Positions 1 through 10,627 of a stretch of DNA of 64,000 nucleotides are shown here, in pieces. The translations under genes were made by a program, and so were the position numbers. The stretch's first letter is position 1, and each line of letters begins with the position of its first letter. The notes beneath the pieces are model-generated. The model was not told the origin of the DNA and did no database searches. It saw only the letters and a list, made by a program, of their open reading frames with translations. Source of the DNA: Hygrocybe punicea. Taxonomy: Eukaryota; Basidiomycota; Agaricomycetes; Agaricales; Hygrophoraceae. Location: assembly GCA_963556145.1 (NCBI GenBank), contig OY744469.1, positions 2,604,001 through 2,668,000 of the forward strand, given 5' to 3'.

Positions 1-679
1 AGAAGCCGCCGAGTAAACTATTGAAATCTATCGAGACCGATCGAAGCCGACGAAGCCGACGATGTCGGGTACGGCGGGTCGGGTGTCGGGTGACGAGAAA
101 CGTAGAGATTAAGATGGTAGAAGGACGGGGAGTGTGTCGAGGAATCCGACGAGCAATGTGTGCGATGGAATTTACTGAGAGACTAATTCTCAGAGAGAGG
201 AAATGGGGGAACTGGTTTTCTTATTTTGAGACGGCGCTTGGGCACCGTTTTTATACTACAAAGTTCTGTACCTAGATTCGGACGAGAGTCCTCGGCCGAT
301 GAGAGGAAACAAAGGAGAATAAAAATGGGGAAGTAGGAAGAGCGTTGCGAGGCGACGATGACAGGGAAAATGGGTGGAAGATATAAAAAACCGTAAAAGA
401 TGCAAAATACTTTACTATATCCCCATAAGGGAGACGCTAGGCGTGAATAAGGCAAGTCCAATGTCGGGATCCCAGTCCGATGAGATCTATCTTTGATATT
501 TGAAGTTCCGCAAGTTTAGGAGATAGACCGACCAGGTACGTGAGCGGCCGTGCTAGTCGGTATGCATCGGGTTGCGTCGGGTTGCATCAGGTTCGAACGT
601 AGATTGCTAGAGACGTCGGGTTCGAGCGGATTCGCTAGATATCGATGTTACGGCCTCAGAGGGTCGAGGACCCTCTACA
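1..679 (-). repeat. LTR, family A, minus orientation, cut by the window edge
   Basis: Reverse complement of the same long terminal repeat that is seen at 20942-21724 and in pieces at 5557-7215. It ends with the inverted LTR start (ACCCTCTACA, the complement of TGTAGAGGGT). The first bases of the LTR form a small hairpin (GAGGGTC / GACCCTC). The base run just outside the LTR, TCGG at 680-683, would be one copy of a 4-bp target duplication; the other copy lies outside the window. No coding sequence is expected here. It is either a solo LTR or the end of an element that extends to the left. Confidence 0.88.
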
Positions 680-1283
680 TCGGTAGAGTAGCAAGGATAC
701 AAGTAGTCAATTACAATACAAAAAACTAAAGATTTAGCCACTGTATAGAAGAGACACCAGGTCCAACAGGCCACCTTGTCTGACTCAAATTCACCCAAAT
801 TCACTCAGCGTTTTGGACCCCTCTGAAATTTGCCAGCACATTTGCGCAAATCTGCCCAGCAAATCTGCCCAGTGCAAATTTGCCAAAGCTAAATCCTGGT
901 ACACTAATTGACACATTCAGCATGGGAGGTGGGGACAACCTGGAGGCTGCCGAATTGGCGACAAGGACACTAGTGTTGAATACATTAGTGTTACGATTGT
1001 GTCCTGGAAGGGAGAACAATTGTGACGGAAAGGGGGCCATGGCCACAGCACTATACTTAGATCTATGGTGGGGCAGACTACTATTATGGTAGGGGTAATT
1101 ATTAGAATGAAAATTGAATGTATAAAATGTCCGGTGGCCACTGGTTTACTACCATTTACTCATCACATGAGCATGTTCTCACGCTTCCATCTTTGGCCTG
1201 GTTACCTTGTGACTTTGGCTGAGGGAACCAGTTTCAATATGGCTAGTATATTACAAAATAGTAAGTAGAATTAAGCATATTTC
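680..1283. other. No gene recognised; 3' flank of the Crypton remnant
   Basis: This stretch holds only short open frames. A small tandem of GCAAATCTGCCCA-like units lies near 845-885. Nothing here matches a protein family I know. It separates the LTR on the left from the stop codon of the Crypton reading frame on the right. Confidence 0.5.
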
Positions 1284-1461
1284 TCAAGTGTACCCTCCTG
1301 CGGCAGACACAACATCTTCCCACCCAGTCCCGCCTTTCTTCTGGAGATACTCACAGAACTTCCAAGCCAAAAAGTGCGGTTCATATTTCTCACGCAGGAA
1401 GCGAAGGGCAAGCTTCGTGTCCCAGCAGTGCCAGTTTGACAGCTCCTGTACCAGCTGTACA

Positions 1462-1529
1462 TAGGCAAATGCAAGGATATATCCTTGGTGTAACAAGGAT
1501 TTTCAAGGATATATCCTTGCATTTGCCTA
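1462..1529. mobile_element. 68-bp hAT-like micro-MITE
   Basis: Perfect 26-bp terminal inverted repeats start TAGGCAAATGCAAGGATATA and surround a 16-bp centre. The element is flanked by identical 8-bp duplications GCTGTACA at 1454-1461 and 1530-1537. Removing the element and one copy of the duplication restores the Crypton frame across VVQLVQELS, and the downstream frame then runs to a stop at 1284. The 8-bp TSD suggests mobilisation by a hAT transposase. No coding capacity. Confidence 0.88.
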
Positions 1530-2487
1530 GCTGTACAACCTTCTTCCGACGTGTGTGGGGTGTCTTCAAGGTGGGCAGATTCTGTCTCCACTTTGCCCCC
1601 CACTGCTCCTCAAGTTGGCGTGTGGAGAGGTAGCCATCCAGGCCATTTTCCCACTCCTCCCAGATGGTGGTGATGCTTGTGACCTCTGGGTACAGGTAGT
1701 GGGGCAACCAGTCTTCAGCACACCATTCCCAGCTGTGTTGATGCAGCTGAGACTCCGGATAGGCAAGGACAAGGTCCTTCCACTTTTCAAGCTGCAGGCC
1801 AGAGATGTGGTCATTAGTAAAAGGTGGTGTTGATGAGATTGATATGGGTGGAGATGAAGGGATGGCTGGGGCAGGCTCTGGGCTGAAACCAGCAGAGACA
1901 GAAGGGTTGGCTGTGGTGGGCAGTTGTGAGACATGAAGTCCAGATGGCAAGCTGGAGATTTTAATTGTAATGGTGGGTGCTTGGGATGGTGAGGATGGTG
2001 GTAGAGAAACTGGCATGAGTGGAGCACAACTCATGGTAGATACGGGAATGCTCAGTGGTGGCAACTGGACTGATGTGGCAAATGTGAGATGAGCAACAGT
2101 TTGTGCAAAACAATCATGAAGACATACTTGATTTTTGCAGACGTCAATGGGGCTTCTTGGCATTCATTTGCATGTCGAGCAAAACCTTCACGGCCTCAAC
2201 TGCTTTGGTTAGTGTCACCAACTGTGCAACGCACTGTGCTGATGCTTGCTGCTGCTCCATTGTTGTGCCCCAAACAAGGCCTTGGAAGGTGTGTGCATAC
2301 TTGTCAGGGAGGTCCTCCAGGGCAAGCCAGGCACTTTCTTCTGCGTTTGCGATTATTTCATGGGAATGGTGTGCAAAGGATCGGAAGACAGGGTTATTGA
2401 ATGGTGCAACCTGGAAAATAGGTGCAGCAGGATATAGAGGTACAAGGACAGCTGCATCTTGCAGGATGACCTGACAGAACCACGTTA

Positions 2488-3127
2488 CAGCCGTTTTCAG
2501 CGAGTATTGGAAACACGATTTCTAAATGGTGGCTGTGCATTTCTGAATAAGGAAGCTGCCGAGAACCCGAGGTTTGATGAGTATATTACATAAGATAGAT
2601 GTCATCCATATATGGCTACACCACATGACTTAGCGTGACAGACAGTAAAATGACAATAGATAATGGTTAAGGACAATAGAAAAAAAGGTGTTGCAGAGAA
2701 AGATTTAGAGGCCACTTCAAAAGGGGTTGGTGTATTTAAAACCATGATTTTCTATGAGATGAAGGAGGAGATAAGTATTCAGTTCCAATGTTACACAGCA
2801 CGTCACAAAGCATCACACCAGCTTCTCCTGATTAAACTACCAACCTCCTCCTTCACCTGATAGAAAATCATGGTTTTAAATACAACAACCCCTTTTGAAG
2901 TGCCCTCTAAATCTTTCTCTGCAACACCTTTTTTTCTATTGTCCTTAACCATTATCTATTGTCATTTTACTGTCTGTCACGCTAAGTCATGTGGTGTAGC
3001 CATATATGGATGACATCTATCTTATGTAATATACTCATCAAACCTCGGGTTCTCGGCAGCTTCCTTATTCAGAAATGCACAGCCACCATTTAGAAATCGT
3101 GTTTCCAATACTCGCTGAAAACGGCTG
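2488..3127. mobile_element. Palindromic Tc1/mariner-type MITE (640 bp)
   Basis: Two nearly perfect inverted arms (about 2488-2769 and 2848-3127) flank a loop of roughly 80 bp. The ends are CAGCCGTTTTCAGCGAG / CTCGCTGAAAACGGCTG, each followed by TA (2486-2487 and 3128-3129), the Tc1/mariner target duplication. It sits inside the Crypton frame: the residues before it (NFLGLL) and after it (WF, then ILQDAAV) join up apart from one missing base. The short open frames inside are mirror images of each other and are not genes. Confidence 0.9.
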
Positions 3128-5050
3128 TAACAAGCCAAGAAAGTTTTTGAGGGCGAAATCTCGTGTATTAGGGTTGGCCACTGATCGAGCATCAAGAGCG
3201 GATTTCTCCTGCTCAATCCATGGGAAAATGTCTTGAGTTAGACATTTTGGTGGTTCTGGGAGGAACTCCAATCAGTCATGCAACTCCATGAAAATAGTTA
3301 ATGGCTCAGCAACAGACCAAGGGCATCACACAGCAATTGGTAAGTTTCAGGCTTGCGTGCATTAAACATGGCTGTGCCAAGCATTGCATCAACAGGTAAA
3401 GCACAATCATAGCATGGGCAGAAGGACCCAGAACTATCACTCCATCCACCCAATGCTTTTGTGCCATCAATACTCGCACCATGGACGCAAGCCGTCTGGG
3501 TGGTGAATGGGTGAGCAGCATGTGTCTATTTTGAGATTGAGATGCTGACAGTGGCATGGATGGTGTTGACACGGTCATGGTGGTCTGCAGAGAGTGAGGG
3601 GCTGAGTTTGGGATGATTTGATTTCATCGCACTCACTTTCATAGGTCAGGCATGACATGGGAGACTTTCGTGTGGGCCAGAAGACATGATATTTGTACCA
3701 CGAGCATACACCATATTGGCCACAATCAGGCTCATTGAAGTCTGGTGAAAATTCAGGAACAGGTTGGCCCAGGACATGGAAGTGTGCGAGGGAGAGCAGG
3801 GCAAGCGCACCAACCCCACAGAGTTCAGGCAGGTGGTGACACAATGCACCATGTTCATCCATTCACCCCATCTGGTTGTGCTTCGCATTGTCTGCGAGCG
3901 CCACCAAGGCCTGAACAAATTGTAAGTAACAGTGACTCTTCGTCTTCCCACCTTGCATATTCAAAAACATCACTCACCGGAATCTGACACCCAGGTGCAA
4001 CATCATTGAAGGGAATCATGGTCTGAAACAAATCAGACCGGAGCAGCATCTGAGCACTCTCACCTTGGAATGCTGTCTGGCTTGATAGCAATCCCGAATA
4101 GCAATGAACAGCTGCTCACAGCTGCTGGCTGCATTGGTTAGGCACCAAATGGAGCAGCTCTCAAGCTCCTTTGCTGAGTAAGTGTCTGGAAGGATGTGTT
4201 AGTCGCCGCCGCTGCACACATTGGGTTAATGGGGGGCACGCACCTGATGAGCTCCCTGCCACTTTGAGGACCTGGGCATCATCGGCGCGTTTAGGCTCAT
4301 TGTGCTGAACAGCTTTTTCAAAAGTGGTGATACAGCTATCTGAGCAGAGGCTGATCTGAGCAGCAGAATCATGTGGGTATTCATGCTGGTGGTGGAATTG
4401 GTGGAATTCAAGGGCCAACACAACCCCTTTGACGTGTGACACCCCAACAGAGGAGCCAGCGATCATCTCATTACTGCCATGTTTGCACTTGCATGGGAAA
4501 ATGTCAGCACCAGCCTGCAACATGTCAAAAAGGTATATGTACCTTCCCTCACGTAGACTCATATTGGAGGAAATGTGTGACCTTGGTAGCCGTGATCAGA
4601 AAGGCAGGAAGAGGGACTTGTGCTGAGTCCCCGGTGGCAATCTCAGCCTGTGTTCGCTCCCACCAATCCCGATAGCTCTTGAGGTGTTGGTCATAAGTCT
4701 TCTTGGTCTGTTTCCCACTCTGCTCCTGCTGAACCATCTCAAGGCAGAGCCGATGAGAATCCTTCTTGAGGACATCCATTGACCATTGAGTGCACGGCGA
4801 GATGGGGCATGCCGTGGTCTCATGAGGCAGAGAAGCAGGGCATGCAGGTGGGCCAATCAAGGGTACAGGGCTCTGTGCGCTCACCCCATTTGGGGACACA
4901 GATTGCCACAAGGGCGAGAGGGGGCTGCCTTCCATGGTGCTGTCATCCAACATGGGCTGTGACAGGATTGGGGAGGGAGCCAATGGGTTGAAAGCATGGT
5001 GCACCTCTCCAATGTCATCTTGGCATATCACAGCATCAAGGTGGTGCCGC

Positions 5051-5209
5051 TGGAGTGGTCCCGAGGGACCTCTCGGGATCAGGGACGGAATCACACGGAA
5101 TGGCTGAGGTGGATGGGATAGAGATAGGACAAGATCGACTGACTACCACATCGGGAACTGCTACTGACTAAGGAAGAGGTCACGTGATGTGCCAGGCACA
5201 ACTACTACA
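5051..5209 (-). repeat. LTR (3' copy in element orientation) of the 5051-8479 element
   Basis: Nearly identical to 8332-8479. Differences are four transitions plus an 11-bp tandem (GATAGAGATAG-like) near 5120-5130. Starts TGGAGTGGTCCC and ends CTACTACA on the plus strand. Confidence 0.85.
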
Positions 5210-5225
5210 AGTGCCCCCCTCTCTC
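5210..5225 (-). other. Polypurine tract of the 5051-8479 element
   Basis: On the minus strand the bases directly before the LTR read GAGAGAGGGGGGCACT. The position and composition fit a polypurine tract for plus-strand priming, which fixes the minus orientation of the element. Confidence 0.6.
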
Positions 5226-5610
5226 ATAGTGACGCCCTCGTCGCTAGCAAAAGACAGGCAAAACAAAAAGAGCAGAAAAAAAAGAAGGAACCTGAAAAGG
5301 CTGGAAGAAAAAGCAGAAGACAGAAGGGGAACACGAAGCACACAGAGAAAGGCAAGGGTAGACTAGTCCACCCCAGATGAATCTAATAAAGGTGGGTCGT
5401 GGTGAACAAAAAAAGGTGGGGGGGGGGGGGAAAAAGTGGTGGAATGTGAAAATAGAAGCAGCATGGCGCGGCGCGGGTTCAGCGGGTGGGTCGTTGGGCA
5501 CGGGTCAACGCGGGGGGACGTGGGGTCGTCATACGATACGTGGGTGGGGCGTCCATTGTAGAGGGTCCTCGACCCTCTGAGGCCGTAACATCGATATCTA
5601 GCGAATCCGC

Positions 5611-6290
5611 TGTAAAGGCGAGGTCGGGGGTGGCTGCGGAATAATAATCCTAGGCCTGTGGGGTCAGCGTAGAAGTGACTAGGAATAGTCTAACAAGCTT
5701 CAGTAAGATAATAGGATATAAAAGGTAAGAAGCCGCCGAGTAAACTACTGAAATCTATCGAGACCGATCGTAGCCGACGAAGCCGATGATGTCAAGTACG
5801 GCGGGTCGGGTGTCGGGTGACGAGGGACGTAGAGATAAAGGCGGTAGAACGACGGGGAGGGCGTCGAGGAATCCGACGAGCAATGTGTGCGATGGATTTT
5901 ACTGAGAGACTAATTCTCAGAGAGAGGAAATGGGGGAACTGGTTTCTTATTTTGAGACGGCGCTTGGGCACCGTTTTTATACTACAAATTTCTGTACCTA
6001 GATTCGGACAAGAGTCCTCGGCCGATGAGAGGAAACAAAGGAGAATAAAAATTGGGGAAGTAGGAAGAGCGTTGCGAGGCGACGATGACAGGGAAAATGG
6101 GTGGAAGATATAAAAACCGTAAAAGATGCAATATACTTTACTATATCCCCATAAGGGAGACGCTAGGCGTGAATAAGGCAAGTCCGATGTCGGGATCCCA
6201 GTCCGATGAGATCTATCTTTGATATTTGAAGTTCCGTGAGTTTAGGAGATAGACCGACCAGGTACGTGAGCGGCCGTGCTAGTCGGTATG
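5611..6290 (-). repeat. Nested LTR family A, minus orientation (runs into the gap)
   Basis: Reverse complement of the LTR. It starts with the inverted LTR end and carries the inverted CTTCTACGCTGACC and TCGTCGGCTTCG blocks in the expected order. By comparison with 1-679, about 120 bp of it remain inside the N run. Confidence 0.82.
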
Positions 6291-6490
6291 NNNNNNNNNN
6301 NNNNNNNNNNNNNNNNNNNNNNNNNNNNNNNNNNNNNNNNNNNNNNNNNNNNNNNNNNNNNNNNNNNNNNNNNNNNNNNNNNNNNNNNNNNNNNNNNNNN
6401 NNNNNNNNNNNNNNNNNNNNNNNNNNNNNNNNNNNNNNNNNNNNNNNNNNNNNNNNNNNNNNNNNNNNNNNNNNNNNNNNNNNNNNNNNN
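6291..6490. other. Assembly gap (200 N)
   Basis: A run of exactly 200 N between two LTRs in head-to-head orientation. A perfect or near-perfect palindrome at this place would explain why assembly failed. Confidence 0.95.
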
Positions 6491-7215
6491 TAGCAATCTA
6501 CGTTTGAACCCGACGCAACCCGACGCAACCCGATGCATACCGACTAGCACGGCCGCTCACGTACCTGGTCGGTCTATCTCCTAAACTCACGGAACTTCAA
6601 ATATCAAAGATAGATCTCATCGGACTGGGATTCCGACATCAGACTTGCCTTATTCACGCCTAGCGTCTCCCTTATGGGGATATAGTAAAGTATTTTGCAT
6701 CTTTTACGGTTTTTTATATCTTCCACCCATTTTCCCTGTCATCGTCGCCTCGCAACGCTCTTCCTACTTCCCCATTTTTATTCTCCTTTGTTTCCTCTCA
6801 TTGGCCGAGGACTCTCGTCCGAATCTAGGTACAGAACTTTGTAGTATAAAAACGGTGCCCAAGCGCCGTCTCAAAATAAGAAAACCAGTTCCCCCATTTC
6901 CTCTCTCTGAGAATTAGTCTCTCAGTAAAATCCATCGCACACATTGCTCGTCGGATTCCTCGACACACTCCCCGTCCTTCTACCATCTTAATCTCTACGT
7001 TTCTCGTCACCCGACACCCGACCCGCCGTACCCGACATCGTCGGCTTCGTCGGCTTCGATCGGTCTCGATAGATTTCAATAGTTTACTCAGCGGCTTCTT
7101 ACTTTTTATATCCTATTATCTTACTGAAGCTTGTTAGACTATTCCTAGTCACTTCTACGCTGACCCCACAGGCTTAGGATTATTATTCCGCAGCCACCCC
7201 GACCTCGCCTTTACA

Positions 7216-8331
7216 CCGTTCAGGGCACGGCCGTCGTGGTACGTTCTGTGCATGGGGCCGTGGGGGATATGGCCATGGGCTTGGTGCGGATGGACTTGTG
7301 TCGTCGGATACGTCGTTTGGGGTTGTCGTATCGCGGGGATGGGCCGTTGTGGTGGTGCGTGAACGTGTAGGGGTGTGGGGCGTGGGGCCGCGCATGTGTG
7401 GATGGGGTATGGTGGGGCGGGGTGTGCCGCTCGCGTTGGGGCAACTTTACTGCCCGCTTCCTGCGTGGGGGCGTTTGATCGCGTTGGGAATGGGCATATG
7501 GGGCCGTGAAACAAGCCGGCGTGGGGCTCGCAGGTTCTCGCACGGGTAGCCCATTGTTGCGTTTCGTTGGGTGGGTTTGGACGTGTCGTTCGCGTGGGTA
7601 TGGGCCGTTGGGGCCGTGTTGGTACTTCAGGTGCGAGGGATCTGACGCGGGCGTGTTGTGCCGTGCCCATGGGGTCGAGAAAATGGGTCCCGGCGTGGGC
7701 GAGGATTGCGAGTTGATGCGGTGGCGTGATGGTTGGACGAAGCGGCAGGGGATGTGTGGGCGTGACAACGGTGTTGGTGAGGACGGCACAGGTGAATACG
7801 GGGTGGGTAGAGCTGCCGTACGGACGCAGGGGGGTTTCGAGCGTCTGTGTATCCAGTAGTGAACCTGTGGGCATCTGAATGAAAAATGGTGAGTCGAACA
7901 CGGGGACGGTGATATCGAGGGCGCGCCTGGCTGTGCGACGGCATTGTTGGATACGTCGTCTGGCTCGGCAACCTCTTGGGGGTGTTTTAACGAGGGTGGG
8001 GTGCTGTGGGTGCGCGTGGGTGGGCAGATTCTTGGTGGATGCAGTTGGTGACGTGGCTGCGCGAGGTGGCTGTGCGGATTGGTGAGAATGGGCAAAAATT
8101 CGTGAAGATGGTCGCGGGGCATGTAAAACGATTCGGATGTAACGCTTGGGCCTTTGGAGACTGTTTTTTATATGGTTTTGCATTGGGGTGCTGCGTGGAA
8201 TCGCGCGGGTGGGCTCTCGGGGGTGTTCTCTGTGCTCGAAAATCTCTGTTGCTGTACTCAAAAAGGGTCTGTGCAAGTGGAATGGTGTGGTCTCCGGTGG
8301 CGTGGCTCAAATCGTGCTCTCATCACCACGA
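7216..8331 (-). other. Interior of the non-autonomous LTR element; long P/H/T-rich open frame
   Basis: A minus-strand frame is open from 8276 to 7155 (373 codons). It is the strongest coding candidate of this LTR element, but the product is very rich in Pro, His, Thr and Arg, has no domain I recognise, and its last codons read into the neighbouring family-A LTR. The strand is strongly G/T biased (GGGCCGT, TCGGATACGTCGT repeated), which opens all three reverse frames at once, so the frame may be accidental. Function unknown. Confidence 0.35.
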
Positions 8332-8479
8332 TGGAGTGGTCCCGAGGGACCTCTCGGGATCAGGGATGGAATCGCACGGAATGGCTGAGGTGGATGGGAC
8401 AAGATCGACTGACTACCACATCAGGAACTGCTACTGACTAAGGAAGAGGTCACATGATGTGCCAGGCACAACTACTACA
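8332..8479 (-). repeat. LTR (5' copy in element orientation) of the 5051-8479 element
   Basis: Partner of 5051-5209; see that entry. On the minus strand TGGTGATGAGAGCACG follows directly and could pair with a tRNA 3' end. Confidence 0.85.
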
Positions 8480-8711
8480 CCGCTTAGGTGCAACAGGCAA
8501 TGATGGACACTCCACGGGGGCCTGAAATGGTTCCAACATGTCTGATGGCTTCTGAATGATGCTGTGGGGCTGGTAAATGACATGGCTGGGTGAGGAAGGA
8601 GGGGGGGGTTACAAACAATGTAAATGGCGAGTCGCGAGGTCTCGCTGATGGCCAACAGGTGAGGGAGGGGGGGGGGGTCTTGAGAGGGGATGTGAGATGC
8701 TTACTGGCCAT

Positions 8712-9293
8712 CTTTTATAGATGAGCAAACATCAAAAAAGGGCCAGATGGAAGCAAGATGTGGAAAGGGACACTCACTAATTGAGAGAAGCGTTCTGCAT
8801 GGCCCAAAGTCGATCTATTCAGCCAATGACACTGTCTGGGAGGTGTAAGCAGACACAGGGACCTGGTTGGAAGATGGGATCGCTCAGGTCCAAGGGGCAC
8901 CGGCGCACCGCAAAGGTAAAGGGAGGGGGGTGGGTGAATGTTGAAAAAAGTGTGTGAGAGAGGGGGCTCAGGCCGGTGTATTAGAGGGCTATAGTGTACT
9001 TGAAATCAATGCTAGCCAGCAGCTCACTGGCACATGCTGCCTGCATTTGTCGCGCGAGCAGGACAGTCTTTTGAGGGGGGGGTGGGTGACAGCGATGCAA
9101 ACACAAAGGTTTGCAGAGTTCAAATATTTCAAATTTCATGGGGATGGCCAGATGCCAGTTGCTTTACGCCTGTATATGCCGTGTTTGGCATTGGTGACCC
9201 CCGGTTACTGCAACAAGGGGTTACCGGCAAGGTAACCAGGGCCCAGGCCAACCCCAGCATATACTCTATGTGTAATGAAAAAAAAAGTCATGG
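8712..9293. other. No gene recognised; upstream flank of the Crypton
   Basis: Probably holds the promoter of the former Crypton gene (minus strand). G-runs lie near 8920-8935 and 9076-9087. A CCCCCGGTTACTGC / GGGGTTACCGGCAAGGTAACC stretch at 9198-9237 can fold. No protein family recognised. Confidence 0.4.
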
Positions 9294-9959
9294 AGTGTCA
9301 CAGAAAGTGCAGGGCTTGAAACAGGGCAATGTCATGCTGGGATTGCCTTGTTCAAGTTGTTGCTCAAATTTCCTTCCTACAAAGCTCTCACATGCAATAT
9401 AAGTTGGATTTGAGAATGGTTAAAGAGTTCATAGTATATGGAGGTTTGAAAACTGTTGTATCTGTACCAGATCTCTGGGATCTGGGCCATGTTAGAATGT
9501 ACACACACTCAAGATGTGCACATTTTCATCTCCCCAGCTTCACTCTGTCAACATTTCAGGCATTACTATTAGAGTAGGGGTAATGAAAATTGAATGTGTA
9601 ATGAAAATTGTCTGGATCAATGTGTTCCGCTTCTCCATATCCCTCACAAGACATAAATGTATGATACAATGGAGACCTTGTCAACTTTAATGCCTGAAAT
9701 GTTGACAGAGTGAAGCTGGGGAGATGAAAAGGTGCACATCTTGAGTGTGTGTACATTCTAACATGGCCCAGATCCCAGAGATCTGGTACAGATACAACAG
9801 TTTTCAAACCTCCACATACTATGAACTCTTGCCCCATTCTCAAATCCAACTTATATTGCATGTGAGAGCTTCGTAGGAAGGAAATTTGAGCAACAACATG
9901 AACAAGGCCATATCAGTGTGACATTGCCCTGTTTCAAGCCCTGCACTTTCTGTGACACT
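9294..9959. mobile_element. Foldback element, 666 bp
   Basis: Inverted arms of about 272 bp (9294-9565 and 9689-9959) are almost identical. Terminal sequence AGTGTCACAGAAAGTGCAGG. Possible 2-bp duplication GG on both sides, but this is weak. The open frames in the two arms are mirror images and not genes. Superfamily not determined. Confidence 0.78.
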
Positions 9960-10625
9960 GGAGGTGAATCCATGGCATAAATTCCAAATCCTAGCTATAA
10001 ATTGCACTCCTAAACCTTAATGGCAGGGATGCCGCAGAGACCCTGGAAAATTTTTCATACCCCGACAGCCTAAAACGCCATCATAAACATGATTTCTGGG
10101 AAGGGGGTTGGTACCCCCCTTCCAAATTGGACTTTGAAAATCATAAATATTTTGCTTAAAATAGCAATGTGCCTGTCTGGCACCCCCAAGCGATGTCTGG
10201 CACTATGAAGCGATGTCAGTTTATGTGTTGCTCTTCAGAGACTGAAATCTCAAATGCACAGACGTCCTTATTGGGTTGAAGGGGTTCCATCTCCGACATA
10301 TGTCTAGGTTTATATGCATTTATGTTATATTGGGTGCCCGTCCATAACAATAAATATATTCAGGAATCATAGATTTTCACCATAGTGGGACACAATTCCA
10401 ATACCGCAAAGACCCCGGAAAAGTATTTAGACTCTGTTTCCAAAAGCAGGCTATATACATAATGAATAAACACGAAATCTGTACAGGGGGGGTACCCCTC
10501 TGAATAGAATACAAGATATGTTGTCATGATCCAACCTGCCAAAGTAACCAGATTTGATCTTTGCCGACCTTCGGCCTGTCACTTCTTGTTCCCATGTTAC
10601 CTTTGATTCATCCTATGATACCTTT
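9960..10625. repeat. Two diverged direct-repeat units, no gene
   Basis: A unit around 10028-10125 (ATGCCGCAGAGACCCTGGAAAA ... ATAAACATGATTTCTG ... GTACCCCCC) recurs in diverged form around 10402-10500 (ATACCGCAAAGACCCCGGAAAA ... ATAAACACGAAATCTG ... GTACCCC). The segment is otherwise A/T rich. It may be an old tandem duplication or an eroded element. Confidence 0.5.
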
Positions 10626-10627
10626 TG

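Larger units (their letters stand above)
5557..7215 (+). mobile_element. Solo LTR family A (plus), interrupted by a second LTR in minus orientation
   Basis: The first 54 bp of a plus-strand LTR (TGTAGAGGGTCCTCGACC...) lie at 5557-5610. The rest resumes beyond the gap at 6491 and ends TTTACA at 7215. A minus-strand LTR starts at 5611 (TGTAAAGGCGAGG) and runs into the gap. The flanks of the outer LTR are CCAT (5553-5556) and CCGT (7216-7219), a 4-bp duplication with one transition. The inner LTR has CCGC on its left (5607-5610); its right flank is hidden in the N run. No internal coding region is present, so both look like solo LTRs. Confidence 0.78.
5051..8479 (-). mobile_element. Non-autonomous LTR retrotransposon (LARD/TRIM-like) inserted in the Crypton
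   Basis: Two direct repeats of 159 and 148 bp (5051-5209 and 8332-8479) bound a 3.1-kb interior. The 4-bp duplication CCGC flanks the element (5047-5050 and 8480-8483). Removing it joins the Crypton codons exactly (VAPKR then HHLDAV). Read on the minus strand, the LTRs begin TGTAGTAGTTGTG and end CTCCA. A purine tract GAGAGAGGGGGG lies just upstream of the 3' LTR (5210-5225), and TGGTGATGAGAGC follows the 5' LTR as a possible primer-binding site. No RT, integrase or protease is visible, so it would need proteins in trans. A family-A LTR has landed in its interior (5557-7215). Confidence 0.82.
1284..8711 (-). pseudogene. Crypton-type tyrosine recombinase with GCR1_C-like DNA-binding end, disrupted
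   Basis: Minus-strand remnants read in order from about 8711 to 1284. The N-terminal part lies at 8484-8711 and 4549-5050, with the core-binding stretch around SYRDWW and ITATKVTHFL. The NDC10_II/tyrosine-recombinase-like core lies at about 4450-3140 and includes a GTKALGGWSDS-like stretch in the frame near 3450-3480 and CYD with the candidate tyrosine. The C-terminal part lies at 2487-1284, with the GCR1_C/HTH signature (IWEEWENGLDG, LEEQWGAKWR, RRKK). These features are typical of basidiomycete Cryptons. The gene is dead: there are several frameshifts and stops, and three elements sit inside it (1462-1529, 2488-3127, 5051-8479). Removing each at its target duplication rejoins neighbouring codons (with one extra 1-base frameshift at the MITE). 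The exact start and any introns near 8600-8711 are uncertain. Confidence 0.83.

Noticed and set aside
8954..9235. 93-residue open frame
   Set aside because: No domain, no splice or homology support; lies in the Crypton upstream flank.
9329..9861. Pair of matching frames on opposite strands
   Set aside because: Arms of the foldback element 9294-9959.
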